A DNA stretch of 31,708 nt from SVTX01 sp045660325 (GCA_045660325.1 JAZRDO010000030.1:1-31708); one strand, 5' to 3'. Numbered from the stretch's first letter, positions 7,626-16,421 are shown. Made by a program: numbers and translations. Notes: generated by a model not told the origin, from the letters alone.

Positions 7626-9911
7626 ATGAGAAAAATCATTAATATAAATGCGGGCTGGCAGTTTGCTAAAAACACGCCTGATTTTCCCGCAACAAGACCT
7701 GAGGCATTCGAGGCAGTTAATCTTCCTCACTCATGGAATGCAACAGATGGCCAGGACGGCGGAAACGACTATTTCCGCGGCACTTGTGTATATACAAGAA
7801 CAATCAACGCAGACGAGCTTGTAGAGGGTAACAGACACTACCTTGAAATTCAGGGCGCAAACTCATCCGCGGCAGTTTACGTAAACGGCGAAAAGCTCGC
7901 AGTACACCACGGCGGATACTCCACATGGAGAGTTGATCTTACAGGTAAGGTAAACGCAGGCGCCGAGCTTGCAATTACAGTTGACAACACCGCAAACGAT
8001 ACAGTTTATCCTCAGATGGCTGACTTTACGTTCTACGGCGGTCTTTACAGAAACGTAAGTATTATCTCCGTTCCCGAAACTCACTTTGACCTTGAGTATT
8101 ATGGCGCGCCCGGTATCAAGATCACTCCTGCGGTTGAGGGCAAGGACGCAAAGGTTGAGGTTGAGGTTTATTCTACTGACCTTGCAGAAGGACAGACTTA
8201 TATCTACACTCTTTACGATAGAGAAGAAAATGAGCTTGACAAAATCGTATCTACTGAAAAGAAGGTTGTTTTTGAAATCAAGGACGTACGCCTTTGGAAC
8301 GGTAAGAAGGATCCTTACCTCTATTGCTGCGAGGCTGAAATCGCTTGCGGCGAGGAGATTCTCGATAACGTATGCTCAAGATTCGGTTGCCGTACCTTCA
8401 AGATCGATCCCGAAAACGGCTTTATCTTAAACGGCGAGGAATATCCTCTCCGCGGCGTATCCCGTCATCAGGACAGACTCGGTATCGGTAACGCGCTTCT
8501 TCCCGAGCATCACGACGAGGATATGGCTCTCATCCTTGAAATGGGCGCTACAACAATCCGTCTTGCTCACTATCAGCACGACCAGTATTTCTATGATCTT
8601 TGCGACGAAAAGGGTCTTGTGATCTGGGCTGAAATTCCTTACATTTCAAAGCATATGCCCACCGCTCGCGAGAATACGATAACACAGATGAAGGAGCTTG
8701 TAGCTCAGAATTACAACCATCCTTCTATCGTTGTATGGGGACTTTCCAACGAAATTTCTATCGGCGGCTCTAACGAGGATCTTCTTGAAAACCACAGAAT
8801 CCTCAATGATCTTTGCCACGAAATGGACAAGACAAGACTTACGACCATCGCAGCAGTTTCAATGTGTAAGATGGACGACCCTTATCTCCTTATCCCCGAC
8901 GTTGTTTCCTATAACCACTATTTCGGCTGGTACGGTGGAGACACAAGCATGAACGGTCCCTGGTTTGACAGATTCCATGCAACTCATCCGACTATCCCGA
9001 TCGGATGCTCCGAATACGGTTGCGAGGCTCTTAACTGGCATACATCCGATCCCCGTCAGGGCGACTACACCGAGGAATATCAGGCATACTACCACGAGGA
9101 GCTTATAAAGCAGCTCTTCTCACGTAAGTATCTCTGGGCTACTCACGTATGGAATATGTTTGACTTCGGCGCAGACGCGAGAGCTGAAGGCGGCGAAAAC
9201 GGACAGAACCACAAGGGTCTTATAACAATGGACAGAAAGTACAAGAAGGACTCCTTCTACGCTTACAAGGCTTGGCTCGTTTCTCCCGAGGAGGATCCCT
9301 TCGTTCACGTATGCTCCAAGAGATACGTTGACAGAGTTGAGGACGTAACAAAGGTTACAGTTTACTCCAATCTTCCCGAGGTTGAGCTTTTCGTTAACGG
9401 CGAGTCCATCGGAAAGAAGACATCAGCTGACCACTTCTTCTACTTTGACGTAAAGAACGTAGGCGAGACAACTATCGTTGCTAAGGCGGGCAACTGCACG
9501 GACGAGGCTAAAATCCGCAAGGTTGATACCTTTAACGAAGAGTATAGACTTGTAGAGCAGGGTGTTATCCTCAATTGGTTCGACGTTGAAGAAAAGCCCG
9601 GTCGCCTCTCCTTGAACTCCAAGATGGGCGACGTTATAAGCACGTTCCGTGGCAAGCTTATCTTTATGAAGCTTATGGGCAAGATGCTCGGCGGCAAGAA
9701 GAAGGGCGAAAAGAAGGCAAAGCCTATGGGATTTGAGATCAATGACGATATGATAGCAATGATGAACGGCTTTACCGTTCTTCGCTTGCTCACAATGGCA
9801 GGCGGTATGATGAATGCCAAGTTTACAAAAGAAGATTTCTTAAAGCTCAATAAAAAGCTTAACAAGATCAAGGCTCCTAAGAAAAAGGAACCCAAAGAAA
9901 AGAATAAATAA
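7626..9911 (+). CDS. uidA: Glycoside hydrolase family 2, probable beta-glucuronidase
   Basis: The 761-aa protein has the GH2 order: sugar-binding jelly roll (~1-150), Ig-like domain (~155-260), TIM barrel (~262-550), then extra C-terminal regions. The acid/base is Glu376 (WGLSNE) and the nucleophile Glu463 (GCSEYG). NHYFGWY (430-436) aligns with the Tyr468/Tyr472 region of E. coli GUS. An N-x-K-G motif (Asn528, Lys530) stands where GUS enzymes contact the glucuronate carboxylate, and the gene sits in a glucuronate operon. Some related GH2 beta-galactosidases and beta-galacturonidases also carry N-x-K-G here, so specificity is likely but not proven. No signal peptide is present, so the enzyme is cytoplasmic. 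The C-terminal ~110 residues are Met- and Lys-rich and probably helical, making it ~160 aa longer than E. coli GUS. AAAGGA (7615-7620) precedes the ATG by 5 bases. Confidence 0.85.
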   Translation: MRKIININAGWQFAKNTPDFPATRPEAFEAVNLPHSWNATDGQDGGNDYFRGTCVYTRTINADELVEGNRHYLEIQGANSSAAVYVNGEKLAVHHGGYSTWRVDLTGKVNAGAELAITVDNTANDTVYPQMADFTFYGGLYRNVSIISVPETHFDLEYYGAPGIKITPAVEGKDAKVEVEVYSTDLAEGQTYIYTLYDREENELDKIVSTEKKVVFEIKDVRLWNGKKDPYLYCCEAEIACGEEILDNVCSRFGCRTFKIDPENGFILNGEEYPLRGVSRHQDRLGIGNALLPEHHDEDMALILEMGATTIRLAHYQHDQYFYDLCDEKGLVIWAEIPYISKHMPTARENTITQMKELVAQNYNHPSIVVWGLSNEISIGGSNEDLLENHRILNDLCHEMDKTRLTTIAAVSMCKMDDPYLLIPDVVSYNHYFGWYGGDTSMNGPWFDRFHATHPTIPIGCSEYGCEALNWHTSDPRQGDYTEEYQAYYHEELIKQLFSRKYLWATHVWNMFDFGADARAEGGENGQNHKGLITMDRKYKKDSFYAYKAWLVSPEEDPFVHVCSKRYVDRVEDVTKVTVYSNLPEVELFVNGESIGKKTSADHFFYFDVKNVGETTIVAKAGNCTDEAKIRKVDTFNEEYRLVEQGVILNWFDVEEKPGRLSLNSKMGDVISTFRGKLIFMKLMGKMLGGKKKGEKKAKPMGFEINDDMIAMMNGFTVLRLLTMAGGMMNAKFTKEDFLKLNKKLNKIKAPKKKEPKEKNK

Positions 9912-9916
9912 ATAAG

Positions 9917-9950
9917 AAGCACCTCCTCAAATTGAGGAGGTGCTTTCTTT
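9917..9950 (+). terminator. Bidirectional terminator between the GH2 and TraX genes
   Basis: A 12-bp perfect stem (9917-9928 with 9934-9945) has a 5-base AAATT loop and TCTTT after it on the plus strand. It lies 5 bases after the GH2 stop and abuts the stop of the convergent traX-like gene, so it can end both transcripts. Confidence 0.9.
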
Positions 9951-10716
9951 ATGCAAAATAGAATATAAGATACGATATTATATAAAGCACACCGATATGT
10001 AACGGATAGAATATATAAAAGAAATACTTAGTATTGAGCTTGCCTCGGCGGCCTGAATAAAAGAGAAGGGGAATTAGCGCAATTACGGCGTAATATTTCA
10101 AGGGGTTTATGGATTCTATAAACAGAAATACAAGTCCTACCGCAAGACAAATAACGTGAATAATATTCTTATCAAGCTTTTTCTTTACGATATGCTCACT
10201 CTTCGGATCAAACATAAAAGCACTTGCAAATACAGGAAGCATCGCACCCGTAAAGCCGTAGTCGAGCTCAATTACGGCATTGAAAGCATACGTGCTTACA
10301 ACCGCTCCGACAAACAAAACCGCCGCGCCAATAATAGGCAAAGCCCTTGCTTTTTTGGAGAAGATCTGCGCCTTCAAAAGCTGCAAGGCATATATCACGC
10401 CTATGGAAAATGAGAACGTAATAAGAACGTTCATATATGATATGCCGCTCCTGTAATCGCTTACGATGTACACGAGCTGACAAAGTATACCGAGTCCGAA
10501 AATCATAAGAAAATGCTTTAATTTGTTTTTCGTATATCTGCACCCCTCAGCGATCATAAAAGCGAAGAGAGGGAAGGCAATTCTGCCGAGTATGCGGAAA
10601 ATAGAATATTCGGGAAAAAGTATCAGTCCCATATGATCTATGAGCATTGATATGCACGCGATCAATTTCAACGCGTTTCCGTTTAAAAATCTTAATTTAT
10701 TATTCGTTTCAGTCAT
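9949..10716 (-). CDS. TraX-family integral membrane protein
   Basis: The 255-aa protein has about eight hydrophobic segments. It carries the TraX signature: LKLIACISMLIDHMG near the N-terminus, GRIAFPLFAFMIAEG, and YPLHIGVLYIISYLIF at the C-terminus. TraX of the F plasmid N-acetylates pilin, but chromosomal Firmicute homologues have no established substrate; an acyltransferase role at the membrane is only an inference. There are no conjugation genes nearby. On the minus strand AAGGA (10723-10727) is 6 bases before the ATG, and a fully consensus promoter lies just upstream. It is monocistronic, ending at the shared terminator. Confidence 0.87.
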   Translation of the reverse strand: MTETNNKLRFLNGNALKLIACISMLIDHMGLILFPEYSIFRILGRIAFPLFAFMIAEGCRYTKNKLKHFLMIFGLGILCQLVYIVSDYRSGISYMNVLITFSFSIGVIYALQLLKAQIFSKKARALPIIGAAVLFVGAVVSTYAFNAVIELDYGFTGAMLPVFASAFMFDPKSEHIVKKKLDKNIIHVICLAVGLVFLFIESINPLKYYAVIALIPLLFYSGRRGKLNTKYFFYIFYPLHIGVLYIISYLIFYFA

Positions 10717-10746
10717 AAATGATCCTTATATTTTAAGTATAGTACA

Positions 10747-10775
10747 ATTATATCATTTACGACAAAAAATGTCAA
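10747..10775 (-). promoter_or_regulatory. Consensus sigma-A promoter of the TraX-family gene
   Basis: Read on the minus strand: TTGACA (10775-10770), a 17-base spacer, TATAAT (10752-10747), plus TG one base upstream of the -10. All twelve consensus bases and the extended -10 are present, an unusually strong promoter for a membrane protein of unknown role. Confidence 0.9.
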
Positions 10776-10843
10776 TATTTTATAAAATGAACAGTATTCA
10801 CATTTTATTGACAAAATGTTTTAAAAAACCTCAAAATAGGGTA

Positions 10844-10879
10844 TTGCATCTTGACAAGTAATGATTTATAATATATACG
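10844..10879 (+). promoter_or_regulatory. Promoter region of the OB-module lipoprotein gene
   Basis: TTGACA at 10851-10856 with TATACG at 10874-10879 has ideal 17-base spacing. An alternative pairs TTGCAT (10844-10849) with a perfect TATAAT (10867-10872), also 17 bases apart. Both would give a short leader before the SD at 10899. Confidence 0.6.
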
Positions 10880-10911
10880 TACAAAAATTTTTAAAAATAA
10901 GGAGTACGAAA

Positions 10912-13134
10912 ATGAAGCATTTAAGAAACGTGTCTATCATCCTTCTTATTGCCTTTATCATTTCATGCTTTGCGGCATGTAACACAGGCAACGGCACCAC
11001 AGAGGATGATACAACAACAGCTCCCAAATTCGAAGCGCCCACAGACGACAACGGCGACGAAGAGGACACAACGACCGGCGGTAACGGTAACGAAGAAGAT
11101 ACAACGACCGGCGGCAACGGTAATGAGGAAGACACAACAACCGGCGGTAACGGTGACGTTACGGAAGACGACTACGTTGATCACGAGGTTTGGACGGATT
11201 ATAACATAATCTCTCTCGAAAAGGCTATTGAGATCGCATCCAAGAACTCCCAGCCCACAACCGAGCGTTACTACATCGCAGCTACAATCAAGACTATCTC
11301 CAATGCAGCATTCGGCGAAATGACTATCACCGACGGCACAAACGAGCTTTACGTTTACGGTACGTACGGCGCGGACGGTGTTGACAGATACCCCGATCTT
11401 GAAGAAAAGCCTTATAAGGGCGACCAGGTTCTTCTTTACTGCACACTTCAGAACTACAACGGAACAATGCAGGTAAAGAGTGGTTGGATCATTGACTTCA
11501 TTCCCACTGAGATCGTTATTGACGAATCCCAGTACACACCCTCTACTATTGCTGATGCAAGAGAGGCTGCTATCGGATCCAAGCTTTCCGTAACAGGTGT
11601 TGTTGCTGCTATCACGTACGCTAACGGTAGAATTCCTTCGGGCGTATATCTTGTTGACGGCACACAGTCCATTTACGTCTACTCCTCCGATATAGCTCAG
11701 AGAGTTTCCGTAGGTAACACTGTAAAGATCCTCGGTACAAGAGAAAACTGGATCCTCGCAACTGAGGTAAATAACGCTAACAAGTTCGGTTACACAGGCT
11801 GCTGCCAGCTTACCGACGCTTACCTCGTTTCCAACGACGAAGGCAACACAGCATTCGACAAGTCTTGGATCACCGAGACTACAGTTAAGGATATCATCGA
11901 TACTCCCGTAACTGAAAACATCACAACAACTATCTACAAGGTTAACGCTCTTGTAAAGAAGGTTCCCGGTAACGGCTTTGTAAACTACTATTTCTTTGAT
12001 CTCGACGGCACAACAGGTACGTACACATATACACAGTGCAACGGCTCTGACTTTGCTTGGCTCGATAAGTTCGACGGTAAGATCTGCACAGTATATATCT
12101 CCGCTCTCAACGCGAAGTCCACGTCTACTGACTGCTACTTCAGATTCCTTCCCGTACACGTTGAAGACAACAACTTCAAGTTCGATACAACAAAGGCTCC
12201 CGAGTACGTTGTTAAGTATCACGGTATCGGTCAGTTCATGCCTTCCTACACAGGTGACCCCGCGCTTGAGCTTATCACAAGCGTTGACTCCGAGCTTCTC
12301 GGATTTAGCGGTGCAACACTTTCTTACTCCTCCAGCAATACTAACGTAATTTACTTCACAACTGACAACGGCAAGACCGTTATGCACTGCACAGGTGAGG
12401 GAACCGTAACAGTTACTATCACAGGTAGCTACAACGGTACGATTGCAACTGATACAGTTACAATTACCGTTTCCAAGCCCGATGAAATTGAAGCAGGCAC
12501 GGTTAAGGATGCAATTGACGCTGAGCTTAACGAGATCGTTTACGTAAAGGGTATCGTTGGTCCTTCCGTAGTTAACAAGAGTGGCTTCTACATTATTGAC
12601 GAAACAGGCGTTATCGCAGTTATTTGCGACGCTGACCAGTTCAACGGTCTTCAGATCGGTCACGAGGTAATCCTCAAGGGTAGAAGAGAAAATCACATTG
12701 ACGCTACAAAGGACGGCAGATTCGGTCAGTCTTGCCTTATGGATGCCGAAATCGTTGCTAATATGTACGGTAACCACGAATATTCTACCGCTACATTCAA
12801 GAACGCTACTGTTGCGGACTTCTTGGCACTTGATATTATGGAAGACCATTCAACCGAGGTATTCGTAATTCAGGTTGATATCCTCCTCGTTGAAACACAG
12901 TATTATTCTAACCTTTACATCACGGCTCCCGGCGATGAAAACACCAAGATCATGCTTTACTCCTCCGGCGCAAGCCAGTACAGCTGGCTCCAGCAGTTCG
13001 CAGGACAGACAATCACAATTGAGGTTGCCGCTTGTAACTGGAACGACAAGAGAGACAACTACCGCGGTTGTGTGCTCTCCGTAATTACAGCTGAAGGTAA
13101 GGTTTACAACCAGCTCAACTTCACATCCAAATAA
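10912..13134 (+). CDS. Surface lipoprotein with duplicated OB-fold-like modules
   Basis: The precursor is 740 aa. Residues 1-22 are a lipoprotein signal peptide with lipobox FAAC; Cys23 is the predicted lipidation site. An acidic Thr/Gly/Asn linker (24-~95) holds three 11-residue repeats. Then come OB-like domains at roughly 100-190, 212-307 (TIADAREAAIGSKLSVTGVV), 323-419, 530-618 (TVKDAIDAELNEIVYVKGIV) and 633-740, with a Big_2-type Ig-like domain at about 426-523. The second/third and fourth/fifth OB units resemble each other, indicating a two-domain duplication. Such OB domains usually accompany extracellular nucleases or phosphoesterases, but no catalytic domain is visible, so a binding or scaffold role is inferred. 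Start 10912 is chosen over 10861 because AAGGAG (10899-10904) lies 7 bases upstream and the signal peptide begins there. Confidence 0.85.
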   Translation: MKHLRNVSIILLIAFIISCFAACNTGNGTTEDDTTTAPKFEAPTDDNGDEEDTTTGGNGNEEDTTTGGNGNEEDTTTGGNGDVTEDDYVDHEVWTDYNIISLEKAIEIASKNSQPTTERYYIAATIKTISNAAFGEMTITDGTNELYVYGTYGADGVDRYPDLEEKPYKGDQVLLYCTLQNYNGTMQVKSGWIIDFIPTEIVIDESQYTPSTIADAREAAIGSKLSVTGVVAAITYANGRIPSGVYLVDGTQSIYVYSSDIAQRVSVGNTVKILGTRENWILATEVNNANKFGYTGCCQLTDAYLVSNDEGNTAFDKSWITETTVKDIIDTPVTENITTTIYKVNALVKKVPGNGFVNYYFFDLDGTTGTYTYTQCNGSDFAWLDKFDGKICTVYISALNAKSTSTDCYFRFLPVHVEDNNFKFDTTKAPEYVVKYHGIGQFMPSYTGDPALELITSVDSELLGFSGATLSYSSSNTNVIYFTTDNGKTVMHCTGEGTVTVTITGSYNGTIATDTVTITVSKPDEIEAGTVKDAIDAELNEIVYVKGIVGPSVVNKSGFYIIDETGVIAVICDADQFNGLQIGHEVILKGRRENHIDATKDGRFGQSCLMDAEIVANMYGNHEYSTATFKNATVADFLALDIMEDHSTEVFVIQVDILLVETQYYSNLYITAPGDENTKIMLYSSGASQYSWLQQFAGQTITIEVAACNWNDKRDNYRGCVLSVITAEGKVYNQLNFTSK
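11062..11160 (+). repeat. Three in-frame 33-bp tandem repeats
   Basis: Units 11062-11094, 11095-11127 and 11128-11160 each encode E-D-T-T-T-G-G-N-G plus two variable residues. They form the flexible spacer between the lipid anchor and the first folded domain. Copy number can change without shifting the frame. Confidence 0.92.
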
Positions 13135-13148
13135 TCATATGGATAATT

Positions 13149-13177
13149 ATCCCCCCGAACCATCGGGGGGATTTTTT
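13149..13177 (+). terminator. Terminator of the lipoprotein gene
   Basis: A GC-rich stem (13149-13158 with 13163-13172, including six consecutive C-G pairs), ACCA loop, and a T-run to 13177. It begins 15 bases after the stop codon. Confidence 0.95.
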
Positions 13178-13217
13178 ACAGTCAAATATTTTTTACAATT
13201 TTTTATCCTCAAAGTAT

Positions 13218-13246
13218 TTGAAAAAAACTATTTTTTATGATATAAT
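13218..13246 (+). promoter_or_regulatory. Sigma-A promoter of the dNTPase-nrnA-nrnA-surE operon
   Basis: TTGAAA (13218-13223), 17-base spacer, TATAAT (13241-13246) with an extended TGA immediately before the -10. Expected start is near 13253, giving a leader of about 33 bases. Confidence 0.9.
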
Positions 13247-13285
13247 ATTTTGATATATTAAATAAAAAGGCAAAAGGAGGTAAAA

Positions 13286-14485
13286 ATGCCCAATTATAAC
13301 GTATTATCAAGTGACGTTACAAATAAAATAGATCAGCTACAAAAAGAGGGAGCACTCTCTCCTTACGCATTCAAAAATGAAGACGTTATAAGACGCGTGA
13401 GCGACGACCGTGACCGCGCGAGCATATGGCGTCCTACCTTCACGCGCGATATTGACAAGATATTACACTGTCCTTATTACAACAGATATACCGACAAGAC
13501 TCAAGTATTTTCTCTTTATAAAAACGACGACTTAACAAGACGAAGCCTTCACGTGCAGTTGGTTTCCCGAATTTCAAGAATGATCGGCCGCGCGCTCGGC
13601 CTTAATCTTGACCTTATTGAAGCGATCGCGCTCGGACATGATATGGGACACCCTCCGTTTGCTCATTCGGGAGAGAAATATCTCGACGAAATATACTTCA
13701 ACCACACAGGGCGCCGCTTTGTACACAATCTCCACTCCGTACGCGTGCTTGACGGCATTTTCCCGTACAACATAAGTCTTCAGGTGCTTGACGGAATACT
13801 TTGCCATAACGGCGAATTTGAGCTTGAGGAGTATCATCCTTCAAATCTCTCATCATTCGAAGAATTCGACGAAACAGTTGAAAAATGCTATCTTGACCGT
13901 GCATACGCGGACAAGCTGATGCCGTCCACTCTTGAAGGCGCGGTGGTAAGAATTTCCGATATTATCGCATATCTTGGAAAGGACCGTCAGGATGCAGTCC
14001 GAGCAAATATGGCAACTGAGGACGAATTCACCCCTTATGAAATAGGATCTATCAACGCGGAGATCATAAACAACCTCGTTGTAAACATAATTGAAAACAG
14101 CTTCGGCAAGCCGTATATCAAGCTTGATACCGCACATTTCAATGCGCTCAAAAAAGCAAAGGCGGAAAATTATACGAAAATATACAACAATGCCGCTTCA
14201 AGCTCGGGACTCAGTACTACAGTGAAGCCTATGATGGCGCAAATGTACGACAAGCTTCTTTCAGACGTGATCAATAAAAATACCGATTCACCGATATTCA
14301 CGCATCACGTTGCCTATATAAATAACATCTATTACAAGAGAAGCGCACCCTACGAGGAAACGGATCCGAATCAGATGGTCGTTGACTATATCGCGAGTAT
14401 GACCGACGATTACTTTATCGAGCTTTATCACTATCTTTTCCCCGAAAGCGAGCTTTCGGTCAACTACCGTGGTTACTTTGATTAA
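13286..14485 (+). CDS. HD-domain dNTP triphosphohydrolase (dGTPase-like)
   Basis: This 399-aa protein belongs to the dGTPase-like HD hydrolases, which release tripolyphosphate from dNTPs. It shows FTRDIDKILHCPYYNRYTDKTQVF, corresponding to the family's RD.DR..HS.AFRRL..KTQVF, then RRSLHVQLVSRI with His89, the HD doublet His118-Asp119 in LGHDMGHPPFAHSGE, and Asp225 in RISDIIAYLGKD, completing the H...HD...D metal site. The usual tight HTHT stretch is altered here (SLHV). AGGAGG at 13275-13280 sits 5 bases before the ATG. It leads an operon with two nanoRNase/pAp phosphatases and SurE, a setting that suggests nucleotide-pool control; dGTP specificity is not demonstrated. Confidence 0.88.
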   Translation: MPNYNVLSSDVTNKIDQLQKEGALSPYAFKNEDVIRRVSDDRDRASIWRPTFTRDIDKILHCPYYNRYTDKTQVFSLYKNDDLTRRSLHVQLVSRISRMIGRALGLNLDLIEAIALGHDMGHPPFAHSGEKYLDEIYFNHTGRRFVHNLHSVRVLDGIFPYNISLQVLDGILCHNGEFELEEYHPSNLSSFEEFDETVEKCYLDRAYADKLMPSTLEGAVVRISDIIAYLGKDRQDAVRANMATEDEFTPYEIGSINAEIINNLVVNIIENSFGKPYIKLDTAHFNALKKAKAENYTKIYNNAASSSGLSTTVKPMMAQMYDKLLSDVINKNTDSPIFTHHVAYINNIYYKRSAPYEETDPNQMVVDYIASMTDDYFIELYHYLFPESELSVNYRGYFD

Positions 14486-14506
14486 AATTTAAAAAGGAAT
14501 ATAAAT

Positions 14507-15442
14507 ATGTTTGAACAGGTACTTGAACAAATAAAAAAGTATAATACTATCATTATACACAGACACACGAATCCCGACGGCGATGCGCTCGGCTCACAGA
14601 TCGGTCTTAAGAATATCATTCTTAATAATTTCCCTGAAAAAACCGTTTACGTAGTAGGCGACGCGTCAAAGAGATACGGCTTTATTGAGGGATCCGCAAT
14701 GGACGAGATAGACGACAGCGTTTATAACGGCGCGCTCGCGATCATTCTCGACTTGTCCGCAAAGCACTTGATCTCCGACGAGAGATACACTCTCGCAGAC
14801 ATGAGAGTAAGAATCGACCATCATATTTTCGTTGAAAATATCGCGGAGGTAGAGGTTGTAAATACGTCGTACGAAAGCTGCTGCGGTCTTATTGCCGAGC
14901 TTGCAATCGAGTGCGGTCTTAAGCTCAATCCCATCGCCGCAAAGGCTCTCTATACGGGTATGATCACAGACTCCGGTAGATTCAGATACGATTCCACCAC
15001 CGCGCAAACCTTCCGTCTCGCTTCTTTTATTATGGAGCAGGGCTTCAGCACTAACGACATATTCAAAAATCTTTACTGCGACGAGCTTAAGAACGTTCAG
15101 CTCCGCGCGAGATTCACACTTAAGATAAACAAGTGCGAAAACAACGTAGCGTACATTTACACAACTCTTGACGAACTTAAAACATACGATGCGGACATCT
15201 TCTCGATCTCTCGCGGTATGGTAAATACTATGAGCGATATCAAAGGCATCGACACTTGGGTTAACTTCACAGAGACTGAAAACGGTGTGCTTTGCGAGAT
15301 ACGTTCCAGCAAGCATAATATAAATAAGATCGCCGTTAAATACGGCGGTGGCGGTCATATGAAGGCAAGCGGCGCAACACTTAAGGACAGGGAAGAGGCT
15401 ATGGCGCTTCTCAACGATCTCATCAATATTTCGGAGGGATAA
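14507..15442 (+). CDS. nrnA: DHH/DHHA1 phosphoesterase, NrnA-like (copy 1)
   Basis: This 311-aa protein of the NrnA family degrades 2-5-nt RNA and can dephosphorylate pAp. Motif I is HTNPDGDALGS (His20, Asp24, Asp26), motif II Asp82 in IILDLS, motif III the DHH triad (104-106), motif IV ITDSGRFRY, and the DHHA1 substrate-binding motif GGGGHMKASGA (280-290). All metal ligands appear intact, so an active enzyme is expected. AAAGGA lies 8 bases before the ATG. The second paralogue starts one base after this stop, so the pair is coupled. Which of the two handles nanoRNA and which pAp cannot be told from sequence. Confidence 0.9.
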   Translation: MFEQVLEQIKKYNTIIIHRHTNPDGDALGSQIGLKNIILNNFPEKTVYVVGDASKRYGFIEGSAMDEIDDSVYNGALAIILDLSAKHLISDERYTLADMRVRIDHHIFVENIAEVEVVNTSYESCCGLIAELAIECGLKLNPIAAKALYTGMITDSGRFRYDSTTAQTFRLASFIMEQGFSTNDIFKNLYCDELKNVQLRARFTLKINKCENNVAYIYTTLDELKTYDADIFSISRGMVNTMSDIKGIDTWVNFTETENGVLCEIRSSKHNINKIAVKYGGGGHMKASGATLKDREEAMALLNDLINISEG

Positions 15443-15443
15443 A

Positions 15444-16421
15444 ATGAGCAGAGAAATAATGCAGTCTATTTTAGACAAAATAAAGGAATATAACAGAATA
15501 ATCATTTTCCGCCACAAGCGTCCCGACGGCGACGCTGTAGGCTCTACAAAGGGCTTAGCGGAAATACTTCGCGCATCGTTCCCCGAAAAAGAAATTCATC
15601 TTATAAACCATGATTTCGCGGACTACGTAAGCTTCCTTGACGACGAAAAGAAAGATATTGACGACGCGCTCTATTCTGAGGCTCTTGGCATCGTTATTGA
15701 CACTGGTACACCCGACAGAATTTCGAACAAGAAGTACGAGCTTTGCCGTGAGCTTATCAAAATCGACCACCATATCGACCGCACTCCTTACGGAGATATT
15801 TCCTGGGTTGAGGAGGAGAGATCCTCGGCTTGCGAGATGATCGTTCATTTCTACGACACCTTCCGCGACGAGCTCAAGATCACTCCCGTAGCCGCTAAGG
15901 CTCTCTATACGGGTATGGTTACCGACTCCGGCAGATTCCGATTCAGTAGTGTTTCTGGCAACACTATGAGACTTGCAGGCGTGCTTCTCGACGTTGGTAT
16001 TGATACGGATACACTTTTCGCTCAGCTCAATTTAAAGGAATTCAACGCGCTTAAATTCCAGTCTTACGTTTATAAAAAGATGAAGATGACAAGCGAAGGC
16101 GTTGTATATCTCCACGTTACAAAGGCTATGAAGAAGAAATTCAACCTTACAAACGAGGAAGCAAGCACAGCGATATCCTTTATGGATTCCATCAAGGGAT
16201 CGCCTATTTGGATAGCGTTTATCGACGGAGATAATGAGATAAGAGTCAGACTCCGCTCAAGATTCGTAAAGATCAGCGACGTAGCTGAAAAGTACCGCGG
16301 CGGCGGACACGCTATGGCGGCAGGCGCGACTGTGTATAACAAGAAAGAAATGAAGGCGCTCATAGCAGATGCGGATGCAACTCTCAAGGCATTCAAGGCG
16401 TCGGGAGAGGCTTACTTATGA
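15444..16421 (+). CDS. nrnA: DHH/DHHA1 phosphoesterase, NrnA-like (copy 2)
   Basis: A 325-aa paralogue of the upstream gene with the same architecture: FRHKRPDGDAVGS (His24, Asp28, Asp30), IDTGTPDR, DHH at 108-110, VTDSGRFRF and RGGGHAMAAGA. Motif II here is the more canonical IDTGTPDR. The two proteins have clearly diverged, so this is an old duplication or two subfamilies rather than a recent copy. GGAGGG (15433-15438) overlaps the end of copy 1, and the stop TGA overlaps the surE ATG in an ATGA arrangement, so translation of the three genes is chained. Confidence 0.9.
   Translation: MSREIMQSILDKIKEYNRIIIFRHKRPDGDAVGSTKGLAEILRASFPEKEIHLINHDFADYVSFLDDEKKDIDDALYSEALGIVIDTGTPDRISNKKYELCRELIKIDHHIDRTPYGDISWVEEERSSACEMIVHFYDTFRDELKITPVAAKALYTGMVTDSGRFRFSSVSGNTMRLAGVLLDVGIDTDTLFAQLNLKEFNALKFQSYVYKKMKMTSEGVVYLHVTKAMKKKFNLTNEEASTAISFMDSIKGSPIWIAFIDGDNEIRVRLRSRFVKISDVAEKYRGGGHAMAAGATVYNKKEMKALIADADATLKAFKASGEAYL

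Noticed and set aside
9949..10716. TraX homologue as a sign of a conjugative element
   Set aside because: No other transfer, relaxase or integrase genes occur in the window and chromosomal TraX-family proteins are common in Firmicutes.
11062..11160. 33-bp repeats as a CRISPR array
   Set aside because: The units are contiguous without spacers, lie in frame in a coding stalk and encode Thr/Gly/Asn repeats.
10963..12849. 628-codon open frame on the minus strand opposite the lipoprotein gene
   Set aside because: It is a by-product of the strong codon bias of the plus-strand gene: no SD, no promoter, and a Cys/Val/Asn-rich translation without family features. The plus frame has a signal peptide, SD and domain structure.
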